From the NCBI GenBank assembly GCA_039111635.1, contig JBCAQO010000001.1:186001-250000 (forward strand): a stretch of 64,000 nt of DNA. The letters run 5' to 3'. Every line of letters begins with the position of its first letter. Positions within the stretch are counted from its first letter, which is position 1. Source of the stretch: Heterobasidion occidentale. Taxonomy: Eukaryota > Basidiomycota > Agaricomycetes > Russulales > Bondarzewiaceae. The notes below the pieces were generated by a model. It saw nothing but the letters and a program-made list of their open reading frames with translations, was not told where the DNA came from and made no database searches. Of this stretch, positions 11,673 to 24,015 are shown piece by piece. A program made the position numbers and the translations under genes.

Positions 11673-13705
11673 AACGCATCGCCCTCTTTACGAAGGGCAA
11701 ACGCAGCAAGATCTCATCAAGGACCATCTGCGAAAGTCCCGATGATCCTGAGGTGATGTGATTCAACCGCTTGTAGGTTGTGTTGTTGACAAGAGATGCG
11801 AGAAACGTGGGTCGGCAGAGTTTGGCACGGATGTGAGTGGCGTAGTGGGGGGATAGAGGGCAGTAAATTAATGCAATCGGGGGACAGTCAATAATCACCT
11901 ACGATAGATTTCATTTGTTTTCTATACATTCAACTCAAGTGGATCATACTTTGACTCCTGAACCATCTAAGACGTGTAAGCTGTACTTGATGGTCAGCAA
12001 TTGGACCACCATCACATACTGATACATTGCTCGGTCCGACAGAGACGCTGCTGGAGCGATAAGTTGGTACGACCATGGTCTCTGATTGTGTTACGAGGCG
12101 TTGTTTGTCGTCAAAACACGGATCAAGGCACAAAACTATGAGGTCGAAATCGTGTCAGAATCAACATGGGAACATAGTGCCATAGTGTTCGTTAATCAGC
12201 TCCTGTAGTGCGAACATGAGCATCCTTACGATGTCTGACTTACTTGTCGAGGCTCTTGGCCGGAATTGGCATGTTATCGTCGAGGATTGTCCTGCGGAAG
12301 TCTTGTTGGAATGATGAGTGAGGCGTGAGTGCAAGAAAGAAAGATCGGACCGGTACTGGCTGATACTGATACCCACAAGTAGGATCCTAGCTTTGCTTTG
12401 TTCCATACGCTGGCTAAATGAGCACGTCAATCCCCGTCCCGCTGTACCGTTAGCATCGGTTCTTGCGGAGATATACACATGCTCATCGGCAGTTCCAGGA
12501 GTGAGCAGCTCCGAGCCGCCGAGCGAAGAGGAGTCGTGATCCAGACTTTGCAGAACAATCTGGTTCGGTGGAGACAGTTCTGGCAGGATGGACCCCTTCC
12601 AGTGCGTCAGATGATGAGGTCGATGACGACGCAGGAGAAGAAGGTCGGGTTCACTGACCGACGGCCGGTGGGCCGCTGAAGCCGCCGTAGGCTGAACACT
12701 GAAGTACTGAAGATTCACTTACGCCCACCAGAGTCGCAGACATACGGCAGTAAGGGCCGTGCTAGAGTGTGCCTTGGAAGACTAGATTACCTGAACTACA
12801 GGTCTGAAATGCCCGCCCGAAAGATACCTGGGAATGTGCACTCCACTGCAGTATGCGCCGTAGCCGCATGACACTTGCGCAGGGTGCCGTCGACCCGCGC
12901 GGGCCCCTCATCCCCGGTGGGTGCTATTCCTGCGTACGATGACCGCTTGGAGCATGGAGACGCTATTGATATGATCCGAGGGCCAGATGTAATGCTAGAC
13001 GTGGTCTACGCAGAGTTGCCCATAGAGTGGTCGTGCAGTAGACAGCGATAGAGACGATGATTACTTTGAAGGAGCCTCAGAGCGGCGTTATCGTGCTATT
13101 CAATGTTATTCGACGTCTTCAAACGCGATTGTGGAGTGACTGGTCAGTGAGGACTGGGTAGTGAGGACTGGGTGCTGAGGAAGACTGATGGCAGTCGCAG
13201 TGAGAAGAAGAGAGGAGAGACGGTCCGATCGGACCGACTCGAGGCTATGGCCGCCGACGACTGCCGACGAACATAGAGAGTCGTCGTCGTTTGCGAAGAC
13301 AGAGAAAATACAGAAAAATGGAAAAATGGACGACGTCGATGAATGTCGACCAAGGCAACTTTCCGGTGATTTTTGGACAGCAAGGAGCGCTATCGAATGA
13401 GTTACAAAGCTCAAGGTGCGATTTTAAAATTCCCGGAGTGCTATAGATCTGCTCTAGATATCGAGGTTATTTGCATCTCGAACCTCTCAACGGGCCCGAC
13501 TAGCCTTGGATTGCGTTCAGACGACCCAACACGGTAGCAACGTCCGGACGAGTTCATGATCGTATAAAAGCAAGCGCCGCATCCAAAACTCGAGCTACTA
13601 GAGCTATCCACTAGCACCATAACATCCCATAACCCTCCATAACCTCACCAACTTCGGCTTCATCCCTTCTTCCCATCAGCATATCACACGAGGCGTCTTG
13701 CAAAC
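11673..13705. other. No supported gene
   Basis: This gap marks the switch from the family cluster to the housekeeping island. A 185-codon open frame on the minus strand (12161-12718) is rich in Ser, His and Arg and has no recognisable motif. The bases just before 13706 are a plausible 5' leader of the epimerase gene (pyrimidine-rich, ATAACATCCCATAACC near 13620). A short direct repeat (GTGAGGACTGGGT) lies at 13147-13175. Confidence 0.4.
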
Positions 13706-15368
<1,663 letters not shown>

Positions 15369-16265
15369 GCGTTTCGCCGCACGGCGTCAATCACACTCAG
15401 CATCCTCGCGTTTTCGTGTATCGGAACGGACGCCGGTAGGCCAACTATGAATAGAAAGGAAGTTGATTTAGAAAGTTTGTTGTATATCGTCGTATCGCCC
15501 GGAGGCTATGTACCGCGACTCAATAGTCAAGAATCACAGTTAATGCAGGGTTCGTTTTCTTTCTGGTATCGGAGCGTGTTGGCAGGATGTAGTGACATTT
15601 TCGGACACGGAAATACCGTTTTGACGATGACTTGTCGTAAGTAAGTGTCCTAGACAGCTGACTGCTTCTTTTTATCATCACGTTGGAGCATGTTGAACTG
15701 CATGGCGTTAAACAGGCATCATCTGCCCGCGCCATGTCTTTGACCAGGAGCGGAATCTGCAACATTGCTCACGAGAACATGCTTCTCGTCCTTTTTCGTG
15801 TAGACAGTCTGTCTGTTTATAGATGCTGTGATACGGCCGTCGTCGATATCACTTGGTCTCGTCTATGGTAAGTGAACGACTCAGCGTCCTCGATGAGAGA
15901 AGTCACTGATATATGCCATTAACCAACGTGTACAGTGGTTCGAGAAGCAGTTTGACTTTGATCTGTCTGTTCGGCTCGCGTTGCAGGGACACTCAGAAGG
16001 CAAGCGAACAAGGAGCCAAACCGACGTTTCCAGCGTTCTATTCTCTGGCCTGTACTTATGGAGGCTCAACGTTCTCAGCTGACTCTGCTGCTGGCATCGC
16101 CAGGATCTCGTGCTCGCTGCTCCAATGAGAGAAGAAGAGCAGAGGTTTACGAGCGCCTCGGCAGGAAAATTCGTTCTGCCTTAAAGCTTGGGTGTCGTGA
16201 GTATCAACGGAGTGACTTGCGAGCTCTCTTTTACCTCTTCGCTTCCCTACCTCGCAGGTATCAAG
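15369..16265. other. Intergenic, no gene seen
   Basis: Holds the presumed 3' untranslated region of the epimerase and the promoter of the transporter gene. No open frame with recognisable motifs on either strand. Confidence 0.5.
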
Positions 16266-18711
16266 ATGGTGTTCGGAATACTTGGTGAGCCCCTGTGCCT
16301 AAACTCTGCGGAAGCAGAGCTCGTCGTGAAACATAGTGTACAGAGGACAAGTATCTGGAACATGTCCCTGGGACAGCACTTTTATCTGAGCTCAGCATCG
16401 TGCACGGACATGAGGTTACTCTCGACGAGGCGTCTGACTTGAAGCGGGGAACGGGGAGGAACGCACATATCGTCCTGAACCCACAACCATCTGACGATCC
16501 AAGGGACCCGTACGCCATCTCCTTCATGTATCCATTGATATAAGGTGGTGCTCATTGCTCAATAGTCTGAACTGGCCTCGGTGGAAAAAGGAGGCTTGTT
16601 TTTGGACTCTGTGCGTCTGCTTGTTGACTCTACGTCCAGATCGGATGATTATTAACCATATCTTCGCCCGAGATAGAGCGTTCGCGGCGAGTCTGGATGG
16701 CGCACTGTCTCCGATGACTGGACCAGGATATGTCTTGCTCTCGAAGCAATTCGACACATCCGTCGACAACGTCGCGTCCAGTTTCGGGGCCATTCTGTTG
16801 GGACTGAGTACCTTCATGTGAGCACGCGTGAATCCTTAGATATTCCCCTGGTTGTAGATGTTTGGCTCATCGTGAGAGCGTAGGCTTGTTCAAGGCTCTT
16901 TCGCCGTCAAGTTCGGACACCGCATCGTGTACCTGTGTTCAGTCTCCCTGGTAAAAACTGTTGCGCTCGAAGTGTACAGCCTGAATACTCAATGTCGACA
17001 CAGATGTTCATAGCTTGCATCTGGTGCGCTGCGAGCCCAAATATAGCGTCTATCCGGGCCTCTCGTGTATTTCAAGGTTTCGGCATGTCTGCCTTGCAAA
17101 GTCTAGTGGCTTCGACTATCGAACAGATATTTTTGTGAGCTATATTTAACAGTCTCCAGTCGAAAGTGGCATTCTCTGACATCACCTCCCATGATAGCAT
17201 ACACGAAAGAGGGGCACGCTCGGTTATCTGGAGCTTTTCAATCATGGCTGGAATTACTCTGTTTGTCGAACATAAGGCTTCCAAAGCTCAAGCTGATGGA
17301 TAATTCATAGCGGACCGCTGATATATGGATACGTCGTCCAGAATCTCTCGTGGCAGATGGGGTTTTGGCTTGTCAGTATCCCGTTAGGGATCTGCACTTT
17401 ACTGGTGTTCTTTTTCGTCCCCGAGGTATGTCTTCTCCCTTTATTTTGCAACCCCTTGTGTATAATTTCTTGCATAGACGACATTCGAGCGTCATAATCT
17501 CCCGACAGATACGACTGGATCACATGCCAAAGACACTCCTGAAAAGCATAGTTTGGAGAAAGAATCGAACTCATTGGACGAGGCCGTCTCTGCCCATAGC
17601 TTCCCGTCCGCTCCTAGCTATCTATCTCAGTTGAAAATTTGGAACGGGACGTTTAGCGACGATCCGCTGTGGAAAGTCTTGGGTAGACCTCTCCCGTTCA
17701 CGTGCTCGCCCGTGGTAAGTCCCGAATTCTGAGATGCTCTTTCAATCTATATATTGACGCTTTACAGACGGTGTTCCTCTTCCTGTCCCACGGAATGCAG
17801 ACGGCTTGGTTGAGTGAGCAGAGTGATCATATACGTTGGCCATTGTCTCAACTGCTTTAGGCCTGCTTCCCATATGCTCGTCGACCATCTTCACTATCGA
17901 GTACAACTTCAATGCTTCTCAAACTGTTCGTCACCGCAATGCCATTGCCTATCTACTGCTTTGATGTATGTCATCTGCACACGTAGGGACTGACCAACTT
18001 GGGCGGTATTGTCGGCATTGTAATTGCAATGGTCATCACGGGCCCATTGACCGACTGGGGAGCGGTATGGATGTCGAAGAGGAATAACGGAATTTATGAG
18101 CCCGAGTACAGACTCGTATTCATGTTAACGATGCTCTTCGGTGTATTTGGGTATGCGGGCTGGGCAGGTAAATGCTCAGCATTCCACTTGTATTGCAATT
18201 ATGCTAATCGAGCTCGTCAGTGGGCACAACCAATAATATGCCATGGATAGGTGCTGTAGCCTGCCTCGCGTCAGTGTCGGTCACTTATCTTGGGTGCATC
18301 CCATTAACGCGCGCTGGGTTCTCTGTAGGATGGCAAACTTCAGCATGGTAGTCTCTGGATCTGCGGCCGTCACCTATCTCCTGGATACCCACGGGTCCAA
18401 CGCACTCCACTGCTTCGCGATCAGCAACTTCCTCAAGAATCTGGTCCTCTACGGCTTCAGCTTCTTCGCGAACGGCATGATCGAGCACAGAGGCGTCAAG
18501 GCATCGCTCCTGATCCTCGCCGGATGCCAGGCATTCTGCTGCCTGGCCTCCGTGCCGATGTATGTTTTTGGCAAGAGAACGAGGTCATGGGTCAGTCTCT
18601 CGCATCATCTCGGATGAAGCTCGGCGTGGGGCTATGCTAATGACTGCCACTTGCTTATAGATCGCGAGACATCCTGATTTCTTTGAGGCCGAGAGTGCTC
18701 ACAAGGGCTGA
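16266..18711 (+). CDS. Major facilitator superfamily transporter
   Basis: Proton-coupled or facilitative membrane transporter with about 12 helices; the substrate cannot be told from sequence. Fifteen exons: 16266-16284, 16344-16509, 16566-16610, 16677-16817, 16884-16950, 17004-17134, 17198-17260, 17311-17425, 17478-17714, 17768-17813, 17861-17925, 17987-18167, 18221-18269, 18329-18590, 18661-18711. Phases close exactly to 545 aa. Visible features are the cytosolic N-tail ending DDPRDPLNWPRWKK, helix residues LAFAASLDGALSP, RVFQGFGMSALQS, HERGARSVIWSF, the long central loop, and GPLTDWGAVWMSKRNNG with EPEYRL. These are typical of the large fungal MFS group annotated as multidrug or allantoate-type permeases. 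The first exon is only 19 nt and is supported by the family N-terminus it restores. Confidence 0.88.
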
Positions 18712-19342
18712 GACATATGTATATAATGGCCTATCAGGGCCTATCGTATCGGAAAACTAGCGAGACTGAATGCGGAATGTTGGGATTTTTCAGAGAAACA
18801 CCTTGTAATATATACCCTTGTGATGTATGTTTTCGTCAGGCAAACGGGGCGGAGTTGATCCGAAGATTATGCGCAGAAGGCTTTGCATTTCTGGGTGGAA
18901 TGGGCCGGACCACTAAAAGAAACTCTCATAAGGCCAGCTTAGATATTCCGAAAATGGTTCGAAACAATTTAGACCAAGTAGCACAGGATGAAGAATGCAT
19001 GCTCAAAAATCTGCCTGTCCTCGCGCCTACGGCCCGCATCTCGAACTGACCTTTCGTTGCAAGTGAAGCGGATCGGTTGAAACTCCGAGGGTACGCTGCG
19101 TACTGAGTACTGAGTACTGAATCCACATAACGAACCACCAGCAAGGCGCCAAAATTAACATCCATTGAACACGTCCATCTGTCGGATGATACAAAAACCG
19201 TAGCTCAATACGCAAGCGGTAGTAGTAAAATACTCTGTGGATCACACCCCCAAGATATCGGCACTCCGCGACTCCCCGCTCGTAATCGTGCAAAAGTGCA
19301 TACGCGAACCCAGCCAACCGTTCAGCGAAACGAAACATCCAT
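18712..19342. other. Convergent 3' intergenic region
   Basis: Lies between the plus-strand transporter and the minus-strand gene ending at 19343. It contains a small tandem repeat (GTACTGA units near 19100-19118) and no supportable gene. Confidence 0.5.
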
Positions 19343-21068
19343 TCAACGGGCAGCAGCCACGAACGTCGACGGGCCAGCAGCCACGACGGCCGCCGCCTTC
19401 TTGCCCTTCCCGATGCTCGCAAAGAAGGGCGCGTGCGCGAGGCGCTGCGCCTCGCCGCCCATCGACAGCGACACAAACCCCGGCCGGCGACGAGCGTTCT
19501 GCGCTGGCCCCACGGTGGCTAGCGCGACGGTCGCGGCCACAGGCTTCGGCGGGAGGCTCGCAGTCGAGGCGTAGCGCAGGGCGGGCTGGAAGCGCGGCGC
19601 CGTCGGCCTCACGTTGGCGTGCACGTTGAAGCTTGGGTAGGTGGTGGCGAGCGTGGCGGTGGTGGAGGCGGATGCGGTGCGGATGTGCGAGTTGACCAAG
19701 TCCAGAGTCAATTTCGGTTTCGGGGCGATGTACGATGCAGGCACGAAGTCAGGGATGTCAGCGAGCAAGGCATCGATCTTGGAGGTAAAGGCCGGCGCAC
19801 GCGGGTTGAGGACCTTGGTAGGGGTGCTGGACGCAGGGGGACTCGATGTCACGATGGCCGGGCGCGAAAAGAGGCTGAAGGGCGTGGATGGGCCAGCGGT
19901 GCTCGGAGGGGAGGGAGAGTATGTGGCTGAAGACAATTTGCTGTGAGGCGTGATGGGATCGTTCCGTTCAGGTACAGGCTCAGACGAGGATTCGGGCTCA
20001 GAAGTAGCGGTAGAGACGGGTTCCTCGAAATCGAGAGGAGCTGAGACCTCAGAGACAGGAGTTGTTTTCATCTCAAGCTGTTGTTCTACCTCCGAAGCTT
20101 GACCAGACAAGCGGGAAAAGACACCGCGCAAGAACGTGTTCGCAGCTTCAGCGTCCAGAGCAGCCATAGAGCAGTCTCCAGGTAAAGGTGTCATCATAGC
20201 TCTCAGCAGCCTCTTATCAAAAGCACCAGCCTCGTGGTCCAAGCACAGTCTGACTGTCTTGTGGAGTTCCGCAACATCAGTCGCATCGCCAGCAACTGCA
20301 TACATGTTGACAAGCTCCGCGGCGTCAAGCAGTGCAGACGCGGACGCATCGCGGGCCGGAAGTGCGGGCACGGCGGTGCGGGAGATGTGGCCACGAATGT
20401 TCAGCCTGAAGGCAGCCAGTGAAGGGAAGCGCGTCCACATCCCGAGAGCGACGTCATCTGCCGAGGGTCCTTCTATCTGCTTGCACCGGACCGCGCGCAT
20501 CTTTGACCAGAGCTATAGAATAACCGGTCAGCAATCTACCTACGTGTCGGCCTGTCGAACAGCATACCATCGAGTAAATATATACGGCGGCACCCGCAGT
20601 GAGGCCTACTGTCGCAGCTGAGAGTACCGCGCGCCCAGTAAGTGCCAGATAGGCCACGTAAGTGCCAGAGATCTCCATATCGGTGCTGTCCTCACCGCCA
20701 GGCAGAGCCGCAAAGGGAGCTGATGCGTCGAGACAGACGAACGGCAAGAATGAGCTCGCAGCGGGCGGCTTGAACAGCGCGACGACAGGTCCGGTACCGG
20801 GTGCAGAGAGGGCGCTGCAGAGCTTTACAGGGTCCCAGAAATTCGCCATATCAAACGTGCTTCCAGATTTCGTCGACATGGACACAGAGTAAGCTGAAGA
20901 TGAGCCCGAGAAAGAGAAACCAGACCGAGAAGCATGGGCGGCGAGCTTGTGGTCGAGGAAATTAAAGATGCCAGTACAGACATGAACGAGAAAGAGTGTG
21001 AGGTAGAAAAGTGTTGCGTAGACGAGCGTAAACAAGCTCGTAATAGCCGAGGTCATCAAGTTCGTCAT
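19343..21068 (-). CDS. Predicted two-TM protein with disordered Ser/Pro-rich tail, unknown function
   Basis: Two exons, 20568-21068 and 19343-20512, give 556 aa; the 55-nt intron is phase 0. The N-terminus has a long hydrophobic helix (about residues 7-37, ITSLFTLVYATLFYLTLF) and a second one near residues 139-167 (LTGRAVLSAATVGLTAGAA). A soluble segment follows with Ala/Leu helices (SALLDAAELVNMYAVAGDA). The final 240 residues are low-complexity Ser/Pro/Thr and probably unfolded. The start Met at 21068 opens directly into the first helix, and a promoter shared with the prolyl isomerase gene is 232 bp long. I do not recognise the family. Confidence 0.7.
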
Positions 21069-21300
21069 TGTGTAAAAGAGCGAAGGAATGGGCTGTAGAA
21101 AAGAGCGGCGTGGTAGTTGTTCGTGAACGTCGAAGTCGTAGGACTAGAGAGTTCACCGTGACATGAACATCCTCCCAAGTGTGACTTTCCGTGACTGTGA
21201 TGTTGCTCACTGTGACAAGGTGACACTATGACGTGAGGCAACCTCGGACTTGACCTTGACGCCAACAACAACAACCAACACACGGCGGTCATCAACCAAC
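21069..21300. promoter_or_regulatory. Short divergent promoter
   Basis: 232 bp between the divergent starts at 21068 (minus) and 21301 (plus). It contains repeated GTGAC/GTCAC blocks around 21155-21235, but no TATA box that I would trust. Confidence 0.4.
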
Positions 21301-21975
21301 ATGGTGAGGGCCCCCAGAATTACCACAGTATTCCATAGACTCACAGACGGTCTCACAGTCTCCTTGGGAAGTCCGTGTCTCGACCTCGCGCGGCATGCCG
21401 TATTTCTACAACACGCAGACGCAGCAGTCGCTCTGGGATCGCCCACCGGAACTCACAGAGGAACAAATCATGAACCTCCCTGGTGCGAGCGAGAATCTCG
21501 GTGGGAGCGATCGCCCAGCACAGGTGCGCGCGAGCCATGTGCTCGTGAAGCACAGCGGGAGCAGGCGTCCATCCAGCTGGAAGGAGGTGCGTCTCTTCTT
21601 TAACCTCCTCCATCTTTCGCTATCCTGTCCCATCCATTCCTGCCGTCCTCTATTCGCTTGGTTTCCTTGGCACATTGTTAATTCGCGTCATCCATGCCTA
21701 TCGCACAGCCGAACATCACGCGCTCGAAAGAAGAGGCCATCACCATCCTGCGCGGATACGAGTCAGAGATCGACGGCTCGCCAAGCACGTTCTCCAAGCT
21801 CGCGTCCGTACACTCTGACTGCTCGTCGCACTCATCCGGGGGCGACCTGGGCTGGTTCCGCCCTGGACAGATGCAGAAGCCGTTCGAGGACGCGACGTAC
21901 GCGCTCCAGGTCGGCGAGATCAGCGACGTCATTAGCACGGACAGTGGTGTGCACTTGATTCTGCGTACCGGTTGA
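21301..21975 (+). CDS. ESS1: Peptidyl-prolyl cis-trans isomerase, Pin1/Ess1 type
   Basis: Isomerises phospho-Ser/Thr-Pro bonds, notably in the RNA polymerase II C-terminal repeat; nuclear. Exons 21301-21303, 21359-21586 and 21709-21975 give 165 aa, matching Pin1 (163) and yeast Ess1 (170). The first exon is the ATG alone, followed at once by an intron. The N-terminal WW domain has both tryptophans (PWEVRVS...YFYNT...SLWDRPPEL). The parvulin domain has RASHVLVKHSGSRRPSSW (phosphate-binding Arg and the first catalytic His), HSDCSSHSSGGDLGWF (the catalytic Cys), GQMQKPFEDA and DSGVHLILRTG. Nothing is missing. The ortholog call is firm; the one-codon exon is inferred from frame and consensus. Confidence 0.95.
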
Positions 21976-22338
21976 TGTTTGAGAATGCGGTGTGGACGAT
22001 CCAAGTGGTAGTGTTGAGGAATTGTCGAAAGAATACAAGCAAATGTCTGTACCATTGATCGGTTCTCGAATTGTTGCCTTCTGCTCTGCTCTGCTCTGCT
22101 ATCGTTTTCACCTTTGCTAGCCGCATTGGATTCGAATGAAGTTAATCTTGCTTGCCTCAAATACTGCTTGAATTTGAGATCGACGCGTCTCCAGTTTGAA
22201 CCCAATTGCAACTCTTCGATGACGCTCACGGTCGCGGTTGTGGCTCTCTTCATCCTCTCGCTACTCCTACCCTCGCCAACACCGAGATAATCAACTTCTC
22301 GGTTGTTTCCTCTCTCTCTCCTCCAACTTTCCTTTCTC

Positions 22339-23166
22339 ATGCCTCACTTGACTTTTTGGCACGACACACTGCCAATTGGTAACTTCGTCGTTATCTGCAC
22401 AGACCAAACGCGCGAATCCTGACCATTTCTTTTCGCCCAGGCCTGTTTTGAGTCCTGCAACATACGAGCGTCAATGGCTTGTTGACCCCGCGCCAGTACA
22501 CACCCCGCTTGAGAGTGTCTGCGGCCCGCATGTTCACGCAGCCGCTGTCGATGATGGCACACCAACCCCATCACCTTGCCCCTATGAGGCATGGGCCGTC
22601 CTCGACCTTGACGAGCCCGCATGGAGCTCATACGCGAAGTTCACACTGAGGGTGTCGTGGCCTGCATCTGTGCGTAACGCGCGATCTATGTACATGATCC
22701 GTACATCATTCCTCACACCCCCTCCGCGTCGCGTCGCGATATCCAGTCTCCCGCGGACTTCTCCATCCAAGTCTACACCCCCACAGAGCTCGCATCCCAC
22801 CTGGGCCTCCCCGCCTCCCCGCACTCCCCCCCGGCGCCCGCCATCCTGTCCCCCACGACGCGCCTCCGCTTCGCCCGCATCCGCCTCGTGTCCACCGGGA
22901 TCCGCCCGCGCACCCACGCCCCCCTCATGCCCCCTCCCCCGCCGCCCGCAGTCGCCTTCATCACGATCCTCGAGCCGTTATACTTCACCGTCCTCCCCGC
23001 CTCCGTCGCACCCACCCTCGCGTTCCTGGTGCTCGTGGGCGCCGCAGCGGCCGCCTTCGTCGTGCCGCGCGTGGTGAGCGCGCTGGAAGGCGTTGCGGGC
23101 AAGGCGCGGGCGGAGGTGGACAATATGCGAAGTGGCGAGGTACGGTCCGTGCGGAAGGAGGAATGA
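22339..23166 (+). CDS. Predicted C-terminally membrane-anchored protein (5' end uncertain)
   Basis: The well-supported part is 22441-22669 joined to 22747-23166. The sequence runs from RPVLSPATYERQWLVDP through YAKFTLRVSWPAS and PADFSIQVYTPTEL to a Pro-rich linker (MPPPPPPA). Two closely spaced hydrophobic stretches follow (VAFITILEPLYFTVLPAS and APTLAFLVLVGAAAAAFVV), then a short charged tail. This suggests a lumenal domain with a C-terminal anchor in the secretory pathway. The first exon is not resolved: an ATG at 22339 opens a short exon to 22378, but its splice phase does not match the next exon. A second ATG at 22219 gives a signal-like hydrophobic stretch that ends in a stop. I do not recognise the family; PIG-X-like ER proteins share the general layout, but no motif was confirmed. 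Confidence 0.5.
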
Positions 23167-24015
23167 GCGGGCGTCACGTCAGTATGAGACGGTAGACGGT
23201 ATCAGGTCGGTAGTTCTTCCAATCTAGCATGTACGTATCTCGATGACCGACCGCGACCCGCAGCACATGGATCCGCATATATGAGCCCCATCAGTGTATG
23301 TGAGTATCGCAGCACCCCCTGGGCGCATGTATCTTGGCAGCCTCAGCGCATGATGCGTGTCCTGCCTTTGTTCCTGCGTGCACCACCATCATGCGAGAAG
23401 ACTCCAGGGCATGTGGTACCCCGTTAGCGCTGGTCTGTGTCCCTGGCCTGTATCTTCTCCTTTGATAGACGAGCTATCAGATGCCCAGTCTGCAAGGAAT
23501 CAGATTCACTGCCTGAATGCCACGAATGTATTGTTGCACAAGAAATATGGGCTGCAAGCCGACCTCGGATGCCAGGCCCCGTGCGCGGTCTATATTCGAC
23601 TCTGATGCAAAAAAAAGCGCAATGGCACGAGGGCAACGCGGCTCCTGTACTACTAGTCGTAATCCAGCACAAACAAAATAAAATAGCGAAAAGAAAATCG
23701 AAGCGAGTGCCGAACCGAAAGTGAAAAAATCGAACCGGGAATGAACGGACGCGAATGCATTAAGCGTGCTGTGGAGAAGTGGGGGGATGCTACACTAGTA
23801 TAGGATAAGTATAATCGCGCGCCGACGACGCGACGCGGGGAAGGAACTGCTACAACCGCCATGGCTCGAAGTCACCAACCAGCCCGGTGCGCCACGACCG
23901 CCGATCCGTCCGAGTGTCCGAGAGCCGCCTGGCCCGCCTGGCCGCGTCCGCCTCTCGCCCCGTCCCACCGAGCACCAGCAAGGTGGGCGTGGGTATCGCA
24001 CAACGCGGCGCTCGC
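23167..24015. other. Convergent 3' intergenic region
   Basis: Between the plus-strand gene ending at 23166 and the deubiquitinase gene ending at 24016 on the minus strand. No supportable gene. Confidence 0.5.

Noticed and set aside
12161..12718. 185-codon minus-strand open frame
   Set aside because: Composition is skewed, there is no motif, no splice partners were found and there is no counterpart near the other divergent unit.
22219..22290. Signal-peptide-like exon MTLTVAVVALFILSLLLPSP as the start of the gene ending at 23166
   Set aside because: The frame closes at TAA before any plausible donor, and the phase does not join the downstream exon.
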